From NCBI GenBank assembly GCA_958448395.1, contig CAUDDP010000003.1, positions 1-64,000 of the forward strand: 64,000 nt of DNA. Reading direction: 5' to 3'. The stretch's first letter is position 1. Each line of letters starts with the position of its first letter. Position numbers and translations under genes: made by a program. Below are positions 18,434 through 27,944 of the stretch, piece by piece. This DNA comes from an uncultured Oscillospiraceae bacterium. GTDB lineage: Bacteria > Bacillota > Clostridia > Oscillospirales > Ruminococcaceae. The notes under the pieces are model-generated. The model had not been told where the DNA came from, searched no databases, and worked only from the letters and a program-made list of their open reading frames with translations.

Positions 18434-19024
18434 ATGTATCATGTCGAATCCGTTGTTATGCATATTACAAATGGTGTTTGTAGAATAAAGGACATTCAAG
18501 AAAAAAGCTTTACGGGAAATATCAGTCAAAAGTATTACGTTTTACAGCCAATTTTTGAAACAGGTATAACTTTATTTGTGCCAATTGAAAATAATCCCGC
18601 TCGCATTCGTTCTCTTTTAACAAAAGAAGAAATCGATTCAATGATGCAGACATTAGCCGAACAAAAAGATAAGCCTTGGATCAATGATGACAATCAGCGT
18701 TTATCTCATTTTAAAACAATTCTTAAAAATGGAAATCAGCAAGAAATTCTTTCCATGCTGCATACTATTTATCTAAAACAATTGCAAAAAAAGCAGTCTG
18801 GAAAAAAACTGCGTTCCACAGATGAACGAATAAAAAATTCTGCTGAAAAATTGGTACAACAGGAATTTTCTTATGTATTGCAAATTCCACAAGAGCAGGT
18901 TTCCGATTGGATTTGTACCCACATATTACAAAAAACAATTGTGATTTTAGCTAGATTTTTCATTCATATTTTGGAAGAATTCACAAAGTTAAAAAGAAGG
19001 ATTGACATACATCTTTTTTTATGA
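18434..19024 (+). CDS. CarD/CdnL-family transcriptional regulator
   Basis: The 196-residue protein starts at an ATG preceded by AGGAGG. Residues about 1-65 form the Tudor-like RNA-polymerase-interaction domain (MYHVESVVMHITNGVCRI, YYVLQPIFETGITLFVPIEN). The rest is the helical DNA-binding domain, with MQTLAEQ, DEEIKNSAEKL-like and EFSYVLQIPQEQVSDWI segments. CarD proteins bind the polymerase beta subunit and alter open-complex stability, often at rRNA promoters. Relatives usually end soon after the last of these helices; this one continues for about 30 hydrophobic/basic residues. That extension overlaps the promoter of the downstream T-box leader. The in-leader terminator suggests controlled expression. 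Confidence 0.88.
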   Translation: MYHVESVVMHITNGVCRIKDIQEKSFTGNISQKYYVLQPIFETGITLFVPIENNPARIRSLLTKEEIDSMMQTLAEQKDKPWINDDNQRLSHFKTILKNGNQQEILSMLHTIYLKQLQKKQSGKKLRSTDERIKNSAEKLVQQEFSYVLQIPQEQVSDWICTHILQKTIVILARFFIHILEEFTKLKRRIDIHLFL

Positions 19025-19030
19025 TAAAAT
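19002..19030 (+). promoter_or_regulatory. Promoter of the T-box trpB2 transcript
   Basis: TTGACA (19002-19007), a 17-bp spacer and TAAAAT (19025-19030) overlap the last codons and stop of the CarD-family gene. Confidence 0.85.
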
Positions 19031-19036
19031 TGATAA

Positions 19037-19325
19037 TAGAAACTGTAGAAGACGTGTAAGTACTGTTTTTTAATTTGTCTCAGAGAGCTGCTGTTGGTGG
19101 AAGTGCAGTACAAATGGAAAGCAGGAATGGGCGTCGGAGGGCAATCTGAATTATTTTAGTTTCATAAAATATAGTAGGTGCGACGGAGTGGCTTTCGTAA
19201 TTAAGCTGGAGTGGATGGCAATTGTCATCAAGCAGGGTGGTACCGCAGAAGCGTGTTTTATCGTCTTTTGTCCCGGCAACTTTTTTATTTTTGAAAAAGC
19301 GGCTGGAACAAAGGACGATTTTTTG
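19037..19325 (+). ncRNA. T-box riboswitch, tryptophan type, upstream of trpB2
   Basis: The leader contains a Stem I with GAGAG (about 19083) and a GGTGGAAG-type distal region. The specifier loop holds GAA-UGG-G at 19125-19131; UGG (19128-19130) is a Trp codon followed by a purine, as expected. The T-box bulge motif AGGGTGGTACCGC (19234-19246) precedes a terminator at 19259-19325 whose arms (AUCGUCUUUUGU with ACAAAGGACGAU) end in a U-run. Uncharged tRNA(Trp) should pair with specifier and bulge and stop termination, so trpB2 is expressed when tryptophan is scarce. The codon register is inferred; GGG is the alternative reading. Confidence 0.92.
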
Positions 19326-19356
19326 TTTGCCGCTTTGTGAAAGGAGAATTTTCATC

Positions 19357-20724
19357 ATGTCTACTGAAATTCCTTACAAAATTTATTTGGAAGAATCTGA
19401 AATGCCGAAACAGTGGTACAATGTGCGTGCCGATATGAAAAAGAAACCAGCTCCCCTTTTAAATCCTGCCACCAAACAACCTGTTACTGCAGCAGAGTTA
19501 GAAGCTGTTTTTTGCAAGGAACTGGTAAAACAAGAACTGGATGATACCACAGCGTACATTGATATTCCACAGGAAATTTTGAACTTCTATCGGATGTATC
19601 GTCCGTCTCCATTGGTGCGTGCATATTGTCTGGAAAAGAAATTGGACACACCGGCAAAAATTTATTATAAGTTCGAAGGAAACAATACAAGTGGAAGTCA
19701 CAAGCTGAATTCTGCCATTGCACAAGCTTATTATGCAAAGCAACAGGGATTGAAGGGCGTTACAACGGAAACCGGTGCTGGACAATGGGGTACTGCTCTT
19801 TCTATGGCATGTGCTTATTTAGGTTTAGATTGTCAGGTTTATATGGTAAAAGTATCCTATGAACAAAAACCATTTCGGCGTGAGGTCATGCGAACATATG
19901 GCGGAAATGTAACACCATCTCCTTCTGCCAAAACTGCGGTTGGCAGAAAAATCCTGGAGGAATTCCCTGGTACTAACGGCAGCCTTGGCTGTGCTATTTC
20001 TGAAGCAGTAGAAGCAGCAACCACACAAGAAGGTTATCGATATGTACTTGGTTCTGTTTTGTCTCAAGTATTGTTGCATCAATCTGTTATTGGCCTGGAA
20101 ACAAAGACAGCTATGGATAAATATGATATTCATCCGGATATTATTATTGGTTGTGCTGGAGGCGGTTCCAATCTTGGTGGCCTGATTTCTCCATTTATGG
20201 GAGAAAAGTTACGTGGTGAAGCAGATTATCGTTTTATCGCAGTGGAACCAGCATCCTGTCCGAGCTTTACCAGAGGTGTCTACGCTTATGATTTTTGCGA
20301 TACTGGTAAGGTTTGCCCATTACAAAAAATGTATACCCTTGGTAGTGGTTTTATGCCTGCCCCGAATCACGCAGGCGGTTTGCGGTATCATGGCATGAGT
20401 GCTACCCTTTCAGAACTATATGATCAAGGCTTGATGGAAGCTGTTTCGGTAGAACAGACTGCAGTATTTGCTGCTGCTGAACAATTTGCAAGAGTAGAAG
20501 GTATTTTACCTGCACCAGAGAGCAGCCATGCAATTAAGGTTGCTATTGATGAAGCACTTCGCTGCAAGGAAACCGGAGAAGAAAAAACTATTTTGTTCGG
20601 TTTGACCGGAACAGGTTATTTTGACATGTATGCATATGAAAAATTCAATGACGGCAAAATGTCAGATTATATTCCGACAGATGAGGAGATAAAAAAATCT
20701 CTTCAGAATTTACCACAAGTTTAA
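19357..20724 (+). CDS. trpB2: TrpB2-type tryptophan synthase beta-like protein
   Basis: The 455-residue PLP enzyme is of the TrpB2 (COG1350) branch, which has an extended N-terminus and usually works without TrpA. SGSHKLNSAIAQAYYAK carries the PLP lysine, ETGAGQWGTALS follows, and GCAGGGSNLGGL binds the cofactor phosphate. It joins serine and indole to give tryptophan. It can salvage indole, fitting a tryptophan-responsive T-box in its leader. AGGAGA lies 10 bases before the ATG at 19357; an open frame further upstream is part of the T-box. It is a single-gene unit ended by the terminator at 20767-20810. No other trp gene is in the window. Confidence 0.93.
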   Translation: MSTEIPYKIYLEESEMPKQWYNVRADMKKKPAPLLNPATKQPVTAAELEAVFCKELVKQELDDTTAYIDIPQEILNFYRMYRPSPLVRAYCLEKKLDTPAKIYYKFEGNNTSGSHKLNSAIAQAYYAKQQGLKGVTTETGAGQWGTALSMACAYLGLDCQVYMVKVSYEQKPFRREVMRTYGGNVTPSPSAKTAVGRKILEEFPGTNGSLGCAISEAVEAATTQEGYRYVLGSVLSQVLLHQSVIGLETKTAMDKYDIHPDIIIGCAGGGSNLGGLISPFMGEKLRGEADYRFIAVEPASCPSFTRGVYAYDFCDTGKVCPLQKMYTLGSGFMPAPNHAGGLRYHGMSATLSELYDQGLMEAVSVEQTAVFAAAEQFARVEGILPAPESSHAIKVAIDEALRCKETGEEKTILFGLTGTGYFDMYAYEKFNDGKMSDYIPTDEEIKKSLQNLPQV

Positions 20725-20766
20725 TGTGGTTTCCCCTATTGTATGATATAGTTTTTATAATAATTT

Positions 20767-20810
20767 CAGCGCGTCTTTTGAAATCTCATAAGACACGCTG
20801 ATTTTTTTTT
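20767..20810 (+). terminator. Intrinsic terminator after trpB2
   Basis: CAGCGCGTCTT pairs with AAGACACGCTG (10 of 11 Watson-Crick, one G-U) and is followed by nine T. The EF-G-like gene converges on it and stops at 20835. Confidence 0.93.
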
Positions 20811-20834
20811 CTATCATCAATAAGTCATAGCTGA

Positions 20835-22904
20835 TTATGCATTATCTGATTCTGCCACAATCACTTCTGTTACCAAATTAGAAGGCAATGGTTCATAACG
20901 AAGCGGTTTAAAAGTAAACCAACCACTTCCCTGCGTCATCTGCCGCAAAAACAATGCGAAATCATTCATTTCCCGCATTGGCACTTCAGCCATAACATCT
21001 GTCATACCATCTTTTTTGGATGGCTGCATACCCAACACACGACCACGACGTTTGTTCAACTCACCCATCATATCACCGGTATTTTCATCTGGCACAGTAA
21101 CTTTTAGTGTACCGATTGGCTCTAGCAGAATTGGTTCTGCCTGCCGCATTCCCTCCTTATAAGCAAGGGAGGCTGCCGTTTTAAAAGACATTTCTGAAGA
21201 ATCCACTGGATGATAAGAACCATCTACTAAAATTGCCTTTAAGCCAACCACAGGAAAGCCTGCCAGAATGCCTTTTTTCACAGAATCCTGTAATCCCTTT
21301 TCCACTGCTGGAAAGAAGTTCTTCGGAACTGCTCCGCCAAATACTCGTTCTTCAAAAATCAAATCATCTGATACACATGGTTCAAATTCAATCCAAACAT
21401 CACCATACTGACCATGACCACCCGACTGTTTCTTATAACGTCCCTGTACTTTTACCTTCTTGCGAATGGTCTCTCGATATGCAATCTTCGGCACTTTTAA
21501 TGTAACAGATACACCAAAATCAGCCTGTAACCGTGATACCACAGCGGTAAGATGCTGTTCCCCTAATCCACTTAAAATGGCTTCCTTTGTAGTCGGATCT
21601 TGTTCATAGGAAAGTGTCATGTCTTCTTCCAGAATCTTTTGCATTGCATTCGCAACCTTCGCCTCATCACCCCTTGCAGCTGGCTGAACTGCCATTCGAT
21701 AGCAGGGCAGCGAATAATCTGGTGCTTCCATTTTTACTAACTGTGCAGCAGAACAAAGCGTATCATTGGTATGTGCACGTAGCTTTGCAACAGCAACAAT
21801 ATCACCACAAACTGCCTCCGCTCTTTCTTGCTGCTTTTTGCCGCAAAGTTCTATCAGTTTTCCAATCTTTTCTGTTGTACCATCTGTTGTATTGACCAGT
21901 TCCATTCCACTCTTCAAGGTACCAGCAAGTACTTTCAAAAAAGAAAGCTTACCGATAAATGGATCAACTGCGGTTTTGAAGATAACAGCAGACAATGGAG
22001 CATCTGGCTTGCAATTAATTTCTGTTGGTTCACCGCTTGCATCCATTGCCAATTGCTTTTCTGGAGCAACCGGAATCAACAGTTCCAGTTCTTTCAACAG
22101 CATATCAATACCAGCCATCATAGTGGAAGATACGCACGTCACTGGTGTAATAATCCCCTTCTGAATACCCATATGAATTCCATCAATTCGCTCTTTCTGT
22201 GTAAACGGTTCACCAGAAAAGAATTTTTCAAACAACTCTTCGTCGGTTTCTGCAACAGCTTCTGAAAATGCTTCAATTAAGCCATCAATTCGATATCCCA
22301 TCTTCTCGGAAACCGCAGCTGTTGGCATTTCTGTTTCAACGGCTTTTCCGTTTTCATCATACCGATATGCCTTCATTTCGATCAGATTGACATAAGATAT
22401 GATTTTACGATCTGCAATCACAGGCACTACAACCGGACAAACGGTTGGTCCAAATTCCGATTTCAAGTTGGTCAGGACATTATAAAAATTGGCATTTTCA
22501 TCATCTAATTTCGTTACAACGAACATCCGTGGTTTCCCCAATGCAACCGCACAATCAAATGCTTTATGTGTTCCAACTCGTACCCCTGATTTACCAGAAA
22601 CAGTAATCAATGTGCAATCACTGCCGTAAATGCCTTCTGTCATCTCACCAGCAAAATCAAACATGCCGGGCGTATCCAGTATGTTGACTTTCAATGCATC
22701 TTTCTGTATGGCTGCAACCGTTGTATATACGGAAGATTTCCGCTTAATTTCTTCTGTGGTATAGTCAGAAACAGTATTGCCTTCTGCAATTTTTCCGACT
22801 CTGTCTATTGCACCGCTTTGATAGAGCAATGCTTCAAATAAGGTGGTCTTTCCGGAACCGGCATGACCAGCAAGTGCTATGTTCTTTATTGTTTGTGTTT
22901 GCAT
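20835..22904 (-). CDS. Elongation factor G-like translational GTPase
   Basis: The roughly 689-residue protein has the five-domain EF-G layout. The N-terminal G domain carries a P-loop GHAGSGKTTL (about residues 13-22), DTPGMFDF (G3) and TKLD in place of the usual NKxD (G4). Domain IV contains the GGHGQYGDVWIEFEP region, and domain V the GRVLGMQPSK-like segment near the C-terminus. EF-G-like proteins of this subgroup lack several EF-G1 residues. Their role is unclear: an alternative translocase, ribosome rescue or a conditional factor. The open frame extends 15 codons upstream, but GGAG precedes the ATG at 22904 and the next residues match the family start. Confidence 0.9.
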   Translation of the reverse strand: MQTQTIKNIALAGHAGSGKTTLFEALLYQSGAIDRVGKIAEGNTVSDYTTEEIKRKSSVYTTVAAIQKDALKVNILDTPGMFDFAGEMTEGIYGSDCTLITVSGKSGVRVGTHKAFDCAVALGKPRMFVVTKLDDENANFYNVLTNLKSEFGPTVCPVVVPVIADRKIISYVNLIEMKAYRYDENGKAVETEMPTAAVSEKMGYRIDGLIEAFSEAVAETDEELFEKFFSGEPFTQKERIDGIHMGIQKGIITPVTCVSSTMMAGIDMLLKELELLIPVAPEKQLAMDASGEPTEINCKPDAPLSAVIFKTAVDPFIGKLSFLKVLAGTLKSGMELVNTTDGTTEKIGKLIELCGKKQQERAEAVCGDIVAVAKLRAHTNDTLCSAAQLVKMEAPDYSLPCYRMAVQPAARGDEAKVANAMQKILEEDMTLSYEQDPTTKEAILSGLGEQHLTAVVSRLQADFGVSVTLKVPKIAYRETIRKKVKVQGRYKKQSGGHGQYGDVWIEFEPCVSDDLIFEERVFGGAVPKNFFPAVEKGLQDSVKKGILAGFPVVGLKAILVDGSYHPVDSSEMSFKTAASLAYKEGMRQAEPILLEPIGTLKVTVPDENTGDMMGELNKRRGRVLGMQPSKKDGMTDVMAEVPMREMNDFALFLRQMTQGSGWFTFKPLRYEPLPSNLVTEVIVAESDNA

Positions 22905-23045
22905 TTTTCTTCGCTCCAGTCTTATAAAAATGAGATAGTAGGCAAGCATTTTACAACTTGCACAATTTATATAAACTACCTGATTTTAATTATATAACAT
23001 TTCACAAAAAAATGCAACCCTTTTTTGAAAAAAAGAAAGAGAAAA

Positions 23046-23077
23046 AGAAAAAATGCAGCGGACAATCCATCCGCTGC
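23046..23077 (-). terminator. Intrinsic terminator after the M18 aminopeptidase
   Basis: On the minus strand GCAGCGGA and TCCGCTGC (23070-23077 and 23055-23062) pair around a 7-nt loop and are followed by ATTTTTTC. Confidence 0.85.
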
Positions 23078-23091
23078 AAGTATGCATTATT

Positions 23092-24498
23092 TTAAGAAGC
23101 CATAAACACGAAAAATGCACGATAAGTCATATACACATCAATTTTTGAAACCACCTCAAATGGAGCATGCATACACAAAACGGGAACACCCACATCAATT
23201 GTATCCACATCCAAATTTGCAATATAAGCTGCGACTGTACCGCCGCCGCCACCATCTACTTTGCCGAGTTCGCCTGTTTGCCATACTACATTTTCAGTAT
23301 CCAAAAGATGACGAATCGTTCCAACAAACTCCGCAGAGGCATCCGATGTGCCAGACTTTCCCCTTGCACCAGTGAACTTGGTAACACAAACACCATGATT
23401 CAGATAAGCACAGTTGTTTCGTTCCATAACATCTGGAAAAGTTGGATCAAATGCAGCATTCACATCAGCAGACAGACACTGAGAAGCATGAAGTACATGT
23501 CTGCCCTTTGCACCAAAGCAGTCAGCTAAATCTTCTATAAAATATTTCAAATAAGAAGAACACAAACCAGTATTGCCATCGCTGCCAGTCTCCTCTTTAT
23601 CTGTCAGAATAACCACAGCTGTATGTTCTAGTGTATTGGAATCCAACAGGGCACGCAATGCTGGATATGCACAAACACGATCATCATGCCCATAACCACC
23701 GATCATGCTGCGATCAAATCCAATTTCCTTGACAGGAAAAGCTGGAACTGCTTCCAATTCTGCTGAAACAAAATCTGATTCTGTAATCCCATACTTTTCA
23801 TATAATATATGCAGCAAATTCAGCTTGACTGACTCGCTTTCCTCTTCTTTTTTAAATGGCATAGAACCAATTAACAAGTTCAGCTCTTCCCCACGAATAA
23901 TGCCGCTGGAAGGTCGTTTCATTTGCTCCTGTGCAAGATGCGGAAGCAGATCAGTGACACAGAAAACAGGATCCCCTTCTGCTTCACCAATATTTACAGT
24001 TACTTTTGAACCATCTGCTTTCACAATGATACCATGCAAAGAGAGTGGAATTGCCGCCCACTGATATTTTTTAATACCGCCATAGTAATGTGTTTTAAAC
24101 AATGCCAGTTCACTATCTTCATACAACGGATTTTGCTTCAGATCCAATCTTGGAGAGTCAATATGTGCTGCACAGAGACGAATGCCCTCTGTGATTGGTG
24201 CAGTACCAATCATAGCAGCAATCATCGCTTTCCCACGGTTGTTCTGATAAATTTTATCACCAGCTTTTAGAGACATGCCAGGGACAAACGGTACAAAACC
24301 ATGTTCCTGTAAAAGAAATTCTATTTTTGTGCAAGCTTCCCGTTCTGTTTTGGCATGATTTAAAAACAACATATAATCTTTACAAAATTTCTCACAGGCA
24401 AGCATTTCCTCCTCTGTCATGCGAAATGCACCATGTTTTTTCTTTGCAAATAGGGTTTCCTTCCACTGTTTACACTCTGTTTTTTTCTCTTCTTCCAT
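23092..24498 (-). CDS. M18-family aminopeptidase
   Basis: The 468-residue cytosolic dinuclear zinc aminopeptidase is related to aspartyl aminopeptidase and yeast Ape1. Metal ligands lie in AAHIDSPRLDLK (about residues 109-120), DDRVCAYPAL (about 263-272), DKEETGSDGNTG (about 300-311) and the C-terminal LCMHAPFE. The segment TKFTGARGKSGTSDAS is typical of the family. It should release N-terminal residues, probably acidic or hydrophobic, from peptides. It is a single-gene unit between its own promoter (24588-24616) and terminator (23046-23077). Length is normal. Confidence 0.93.
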   Translation of the reverse strand: MEEEKKTECKQWKETLFAKKKHGAFRMTEEEMLACEKFCKDYMLFLNHAKTEREACTKIEFLLQEHGFVPFVPGMSLKAGDKIYQNNRGKAMIAAMIGTAPITEGIRLCAAHIDSPRLDLKQNPLYEDSELALFKTHYYGGIKKYQWAAIPLSLHGIIVKADGSKVTVNIGEAEGDPVFCVTDLLPHLAQEQMKRPSSGIIRGEELNLLIGSMPFKKEEESESVKLNLLHILYEKYGITESDFVSAELEAVPAFPVKEIGFDRSMIGGYGHDDRVCAYPALRALLDSNTLEHTAVVILTDKEETGSDGNTGLCSSYLKYFIEDLADCFGAKGRHVLHASQCLSADVNAAFDPTFPDVMERNNCAYLNHGVCVTKFTGARGKSGTSDASAEFVGTIRHLLDTENVVWQTGELGKVDGGGGGTVAAYIANLDVDTIDVGVPVLCMHAPFEVVSKIDVYMTYRAFFVFMAS

Positions 24499-24587
24499 TT
24501 CAAATACCTCCTATAAAAATGATGTGCAATCAAAAAACAATTTGTCGAAGCATAGTACTCTATTTTCTTAACGCTATGTTGCTTTCT

Positions 24588-24616
24588 ATTATATCACACT
24601 TTCTGAAAAAAAGCAA
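24588..24616 (-). promoter_or_regulatory. Promoter of the M18 aminopeptidase gene
   Basis: On the minus strand, TTGCTT (24611-24616), a 17-bp spacer and TATAAT (24588-24593) lie about 90 bp upstream of the start. I see no other feature in 24499-24700. Confidence 0.75.
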
Positions 24617-24700
24617 TGCCAAAATGAAAATGAAATTGCTTTAAGATAGCATAATGGTCATAACATGATACTTGTTATTTCCATTATGTATAAAATTAAC

Positions 24701-25342
24701 TCATACGATTTTTGTTTCATATTGATCTTCATAATACTTTTTCACTTTTTCAATCACTTCTTTAGACACGGACTCTAAGTTTATAAAATCTTTGTTATTT
24801 TTAATAATAAAATCAGAATGCTCTAGAAAAAAATGATCTGGCATTTGTACATGCATTCTTGCAAGTGCAGCAGATTCTGTCATATGATCTCTCTGCATAA
24901 TGCGTTTTTTTCGGATTTCTTCCCTTGCCATCACAGAAATAATCAGTTCACAAAAATCATCTGCTCTACTTTCAAATAATGTAGGAGCATCTAATAAAAT
25001 CAATTTATGTCCCATACGAGAACTGTAATGAATCTGACGCAAAATTTCTCCCATAATATATGGGTACATAATAGAGTTCATCAATTCTAAACTTTTTTTA
25101 TTGCAAAATGCCTGCCTTGCTAATGCGGACCGATTCAATTCACCATTTGGAAGCAAAATATCATGAAAACATTCCGTTAATTCTATCAGACAACGACTTC
25201 CTTTGTGTACAACAGAACGTGCAATTCCATCTGCATCAATAATGCAAAATCCATTGGCTGCAAAAATTTTGGAAACGGTACTTTTCCCTGCACCGGTTTG
25301 TCCAGTGAGTCCAATCACCATTACACCATTCAGACTGTTCAT
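24701..25342 (-). CDS. coaE: Dephospho-CoA kinase
   Basis: The 213-residue P-loop kinase phosphorylates the ribose 3'-OH of dephospho-CoA in the last step of coenzyme A synthesis. GLTGQTGAGKSTVSKIF (about residues 11-27) is the Walker A motif. DADGIARSVV is the conserved acceptor-binding Asp segment, and LLDAPTLFES and the ARE-IRKKRIMQRD lid region follow. Its ATG overlaps the sua5 stop by 4 bp, so it is the last gene of the DUF951-prfA-sua5-coaE unit and is probably translationally coupled. An in-frame ATG seven codons later (MVIGLTG) is an alternative start. Confidence 0.93.
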   Translation of the reverse strand: MNSLNGVMVIGLTGQTGAGKSTVSKIFAANGFCIIDADGIARSVVHKGSRCLIELTECFHDILLPNGELNRSALARQAFCNKKSLELMNSIMYPYIMGEILRQIHYSSRMGHKLILLDAPTLFESRADDFCELIISVMAREEIRKKRIMQRDHMTESAALARMHVQMPDHFFLEHSDFIIKNNKDFINLESVSKEVIEKVKKYYEDQYETKIV

Positions 25343-26352
25343 AGTTGTATCACCTCAAATCCTGCTGCTCTGATAAGACGATTATAAACTGCAAGCCCAA
25401 TACCATATCGCTCTGGTGCACGTACATAAACTGTTTCTGCACCTTTTTCATCACAGCGGCGTAAGCAATCAAACAATTGTTTTGCCTGTTCTGCACTATT
25501 TTTACCGTATGTCAAATACGGTATGGGCAGTCCACTTTCTTCTCCATCAAACACCAACGCATAGCAATTTGGTGTTTGATGCTGGGAAATATAATTACAA
25601 TATGCATCATAATCGCTTTCTATTAAAATAACATTTGCCTGCGGAGAATAGTGCTGATATTTCATTCCAGGCGAACGAACCGCCTGACCCGCTTGCACCT
25701 CATGCAAAATTGTATTGTCTAAAATAACGGTTTCTGCTACTTGTTCTAAGTCTTCTTTTGTAATATAACCCGGTCGTAAAATCCGAACAGCCTGCTCTGA
25801 TTCGAAGCAAATCACTGTCGATTCTACCCCTACCTCACAAGCACCGCCGTCAATAACCGCTGCAATCCGTCCGCCTAAATCATGCATCATATGCATTGCT
25901 GTTGTTGGACTTGGATAACCAGAACGATTCCCGGAAGGAGCAGCAATTGCCGTTCCTGAAAGTGTAATTAACCGCCTTGCAATAGGATGTGACGGCATCC
26001 GAATGCCAACAGTATCCAGTCCACCAGACGTGATAGTTGGAATGCAAGGATTCTTTGGTAAAATCATGGTCAATGGTCCAGGCCAGAATCGTTCTGCCAG
26101 ACGATAAGCAAGGTCTGGAATGATTTCTGCCAATAATGGAAGCTGTTCCATTTCAGAAATATGCACAATCAGTGGATTATCAGCCGGTCTTCCTTTTGCA
26201 GCAAACACTTTTTTTACCGCTTCTGGATTGCAGGCATCCGCAGCCAAACCATATACTGTTTCTGTCGGCATACCAACTACCTCGCCTTTTTGGATCCATG
26301 CAGCTGCCTGCTCCAAATCTGTTTCCGTATCCGATAATAGTACTGTTTTCAT
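25339..26352 (-). CDS. tsaC: L-threonylcarbamoyladenylate synthase (Sua5/YwlC type)
   Basis: The 337-residue protein is the long Sua5 form. A YrdC/TsaC catalytic domain (about residues 1-200, with PTETVYGLAADA, KGRPADNPLIVH and APSGNRSGYPSPT) is followed by a C-terminal Sua5 domain. It makes threonylcarbamoyl-AMP from threonine, bicarbonate and ATP, for t6A formation at position 37 of ANN-decoding tRNAs. It lies 6 bp after prfA and overlaps coaE, so it is co-transcribed with release factor 1, another translation-fidelity gene. Confidence 0.94.
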   Translation of the reverse strand: MKTVLLSDTETDLEQAAAWIQKGEVVGMPTETVYGLAADACNPEAVKKVFAAKGRPADNPLIVHISEMEQLPLLAEIIPDLAYRLAERFWPGPLTMILPKNPCIPTITSGGLDTVGIRMPSHPIARRLITLSGTAIAAPSGNRSGYPSPTTAMHMMHDLGGRIAAVIDGGACEVGVESTVICFESEQAVRILRPGYITKEDLEQVAETVILDNTILHEVQAGQAVRSPGMKYQHYSPQANVILIESDYDAYCNYISQHQTPNCYALVFDGEESGLPIPYLTYGKNSAEQAKQLFDCLRRCDEKGAETVYVRAPERYGIGLAVYNRLIRAAGFEVIQL

Positions 26353-26358
26353 ATTTCC

Positions 26359-27441
26359 TCACTCCATCTCATTTTGTTGACCAGACAGTTTTGCGAGTTC
26401 ATCCGATGTTGCAAGAGCATTGAACACTTCGTCTAAATTGCCATTCAATAAATCTTCCAAACGATATAGTGTCAAACCAATACGATGGTCTGTCATACGT
26501 CCCTGCGGGAAATTATAGGTTCGGATGCGTTCCGAACGATCCCCTGTACCAACCTGCATTTTTCGTTCTGAGGCAATTTTTTCATTCTGTTCCCGTTGCA
26601 TTGCCTCATAAAGACGAGAACGCAAAATCTTCATGGCTTTATCCTTATTCTTAAATTGACTGCGTTCATCCTGACACTCCACAACAATGCCAGTTGGAAT
26701 ATGCGTGATTCGTACTGCTGACTCCGTTTTATTGATATGTTGTCCACCAGCACCACTAGCACGAAACACATCAATCCGTAAATCATTTGGATTGATATTA
26801 AGTTCCACATCATCTGCTTCTACCAAAACAGCAACAGTTACGGTAGAAGTATGGATTCTCCCTTGTGATTCCGTTTCTGGAACACGTTGTACTCGATGCA
26901 CACCACTTTCATATTTTAACTTAGAATATGCACCTTCTCCCATAATAGAAAAGCTAATTTCTTTTATGCCGCCCAGCTCTGTTACATTTTGATTTAGTAT
27001 TTCCTGCTTCCAGCCCTTGGATTCTGCATACATCGTATACATACGATACAGGCTATTTGCAAATAAGGCAGCTTCTTCACCACCTGCACCACCACGAATT
27101 TCAATAATCACATTCTTATCGTCATTCGGATCTTTTGGAAGCAACAGCCGCTTCAACTCCTGTTCCAACTTCTCACATGTTTCCTTTGCGGTATTGTACT
27201 CTTCTTGTGCCAATTCTTTTAACTCTGCATCAATATCTCCATCCTGTAACAATTCCTTCGCATCGTTGCGCTCCTGTATTCCGTGTAAATACGCATGATA
27301 AGTCTCAATAATTGGTGTCATATGTTTGTATTCCCGCATTTTTTCGGCATACATACGATTGTCTGCAATTATTGCTGGATCAGAAAGTGATGCTGCAAGT
27401 TCCTGATAATTTTCCTCCATGTAATGCAGTTTTTTTAACAT
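26359..27441 (-). CDS. prfA: Peptide chain release factor 1
   Basis: The 360-residue class I release factor reads UAA and UAG. The decoding tripeptide PET is in [20 protein letters not shown], which matches the RF1 P-x-T pattern rather than the RF2 SPF. The catalytic GGQ is in [14 protein letters not shown] (about residue 230). Length is standard. It is the second gene of a four-gene operon with DUF951 upstream (31 bp) and sua5 downstream (6 bp). No prmC methylase is adjacent, unlike many Firmicutes prfA loci. Confidence 0.96.
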   Translation of the reverse strand: MLKKLHYMEENYQELAASLSDPAIIADNRMYAEKMREYKHMTPIIETYHAYLHGIQERNDAKELLQDGDIDAELKELAQEEYNTAKETCEKLEQELKRLLLPKDPNDDKNVIIEIRGGAGGEEAALFANSLYRMYTMYAESKGWKQEILNQNVTELGGIKEISFSIMGEGAYSKLKYESGVHRVQRVPETESQGRIHTSTVTVAVLVEADDVELNINPNDLRIDVFRASGAGGQHINKTESAVRITHIPTGIVVECQDERSQFKNKDKAMKILRSRLYEAMQREQNEKIASERKMQVGTGDRSERIRTYNFPQGRMTDHRIGLTLYRLEDLLNGNLDEVFNALATSDELAKLSGQQNEME

Positions 27442-27472
27442 ATTGACTGTTCCCTCCTGTATCGTTTGCTTT

Positions 27473-27694
27473 TTATTTTTCTGTTTTATTGGACACAGAT
27501 AATTCAGATGATGGTGTTTCTCGAATTATTTGCCGAATAGATCGTTCAATTTTTTTACGTGGTACCATAAATTCTCTTCCACAAGTGGTACAGCGAAGCT
27601 TGAAATCCATGCCGGAACGAATGACGTAAAACGTATTTCCGCCACAAGGATGGGATTTTCTCATCAATAAAATATCAGCTGGTCTGACATCCAT
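27473..27694 (-). CDS. DUF951 family protein
   Basis: The 73-residue protein matches the DUF951 pattern: [38 protein letters not shown] has the conserved HPCGGN and a C-x2-C pair that may bind zinc, followed by [15 protein letters not shown]. Members are small SH3-like proteins of unknown function often found near translation genes. The ATG at 27694 is chosen because GGAGG ends 8 bases before it; an upstream ATG at 27709 overlaps that Shine-Dalgarno. It is the first gene of the prfA operon. Confidence 0.9.
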   Translation of the reverse strand: MDVRPADILLMRKSHPCGGNTFYVIRSGMDFKLRCTTCGREFMVPRKKIERSIRQIIRETPSSELSVSNKTEK

Positions 27695-27795
27695 TTCTCT
27701 CGCCTCCATACTTCTTAAATAAGATTCCTCATTACGCTTCCAGTAATCATTTTTTCACCATTTTGTTTTTGATAAGGCTATGCACAAGTATTTTT

Positions 27796-27824
27796 ATTAT
27801 ACCCGATTTTTCCGCATAAGGCAA
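27796..27824 (-). promoter_or_regulatory. Promoter of the DUF951-prfA-sua5-coaE operon
   Basis: On the minus strand, TTGCCT (27819-27824), a 17-bp spacer and TATAAT (27796-27801) lie about 100 bp upstream of the DUF951 start. No clear plus-strand promoter was found for the divergent gene at 27945. Confidence 0.75.
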
Positions 27825-27944
27825 CAATTTCAAAGAATATTTTTTTCTATTTGTAGAAAGATAATAAAAATGAACCGTAAAAACAGGGCATAATTCCGAA
27901 AATGTGCACCTAATTTTTACAAAAAAAAGAAAAGGGGCTTACAA

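Noticed and set aside
24640..24700. CATAATGG/CCATTATG inverted repeat after coaE as terminator
   Set aside because: The 8-bp arms are separated by a long loop and have no U-tract, so evidence for termination is weak.
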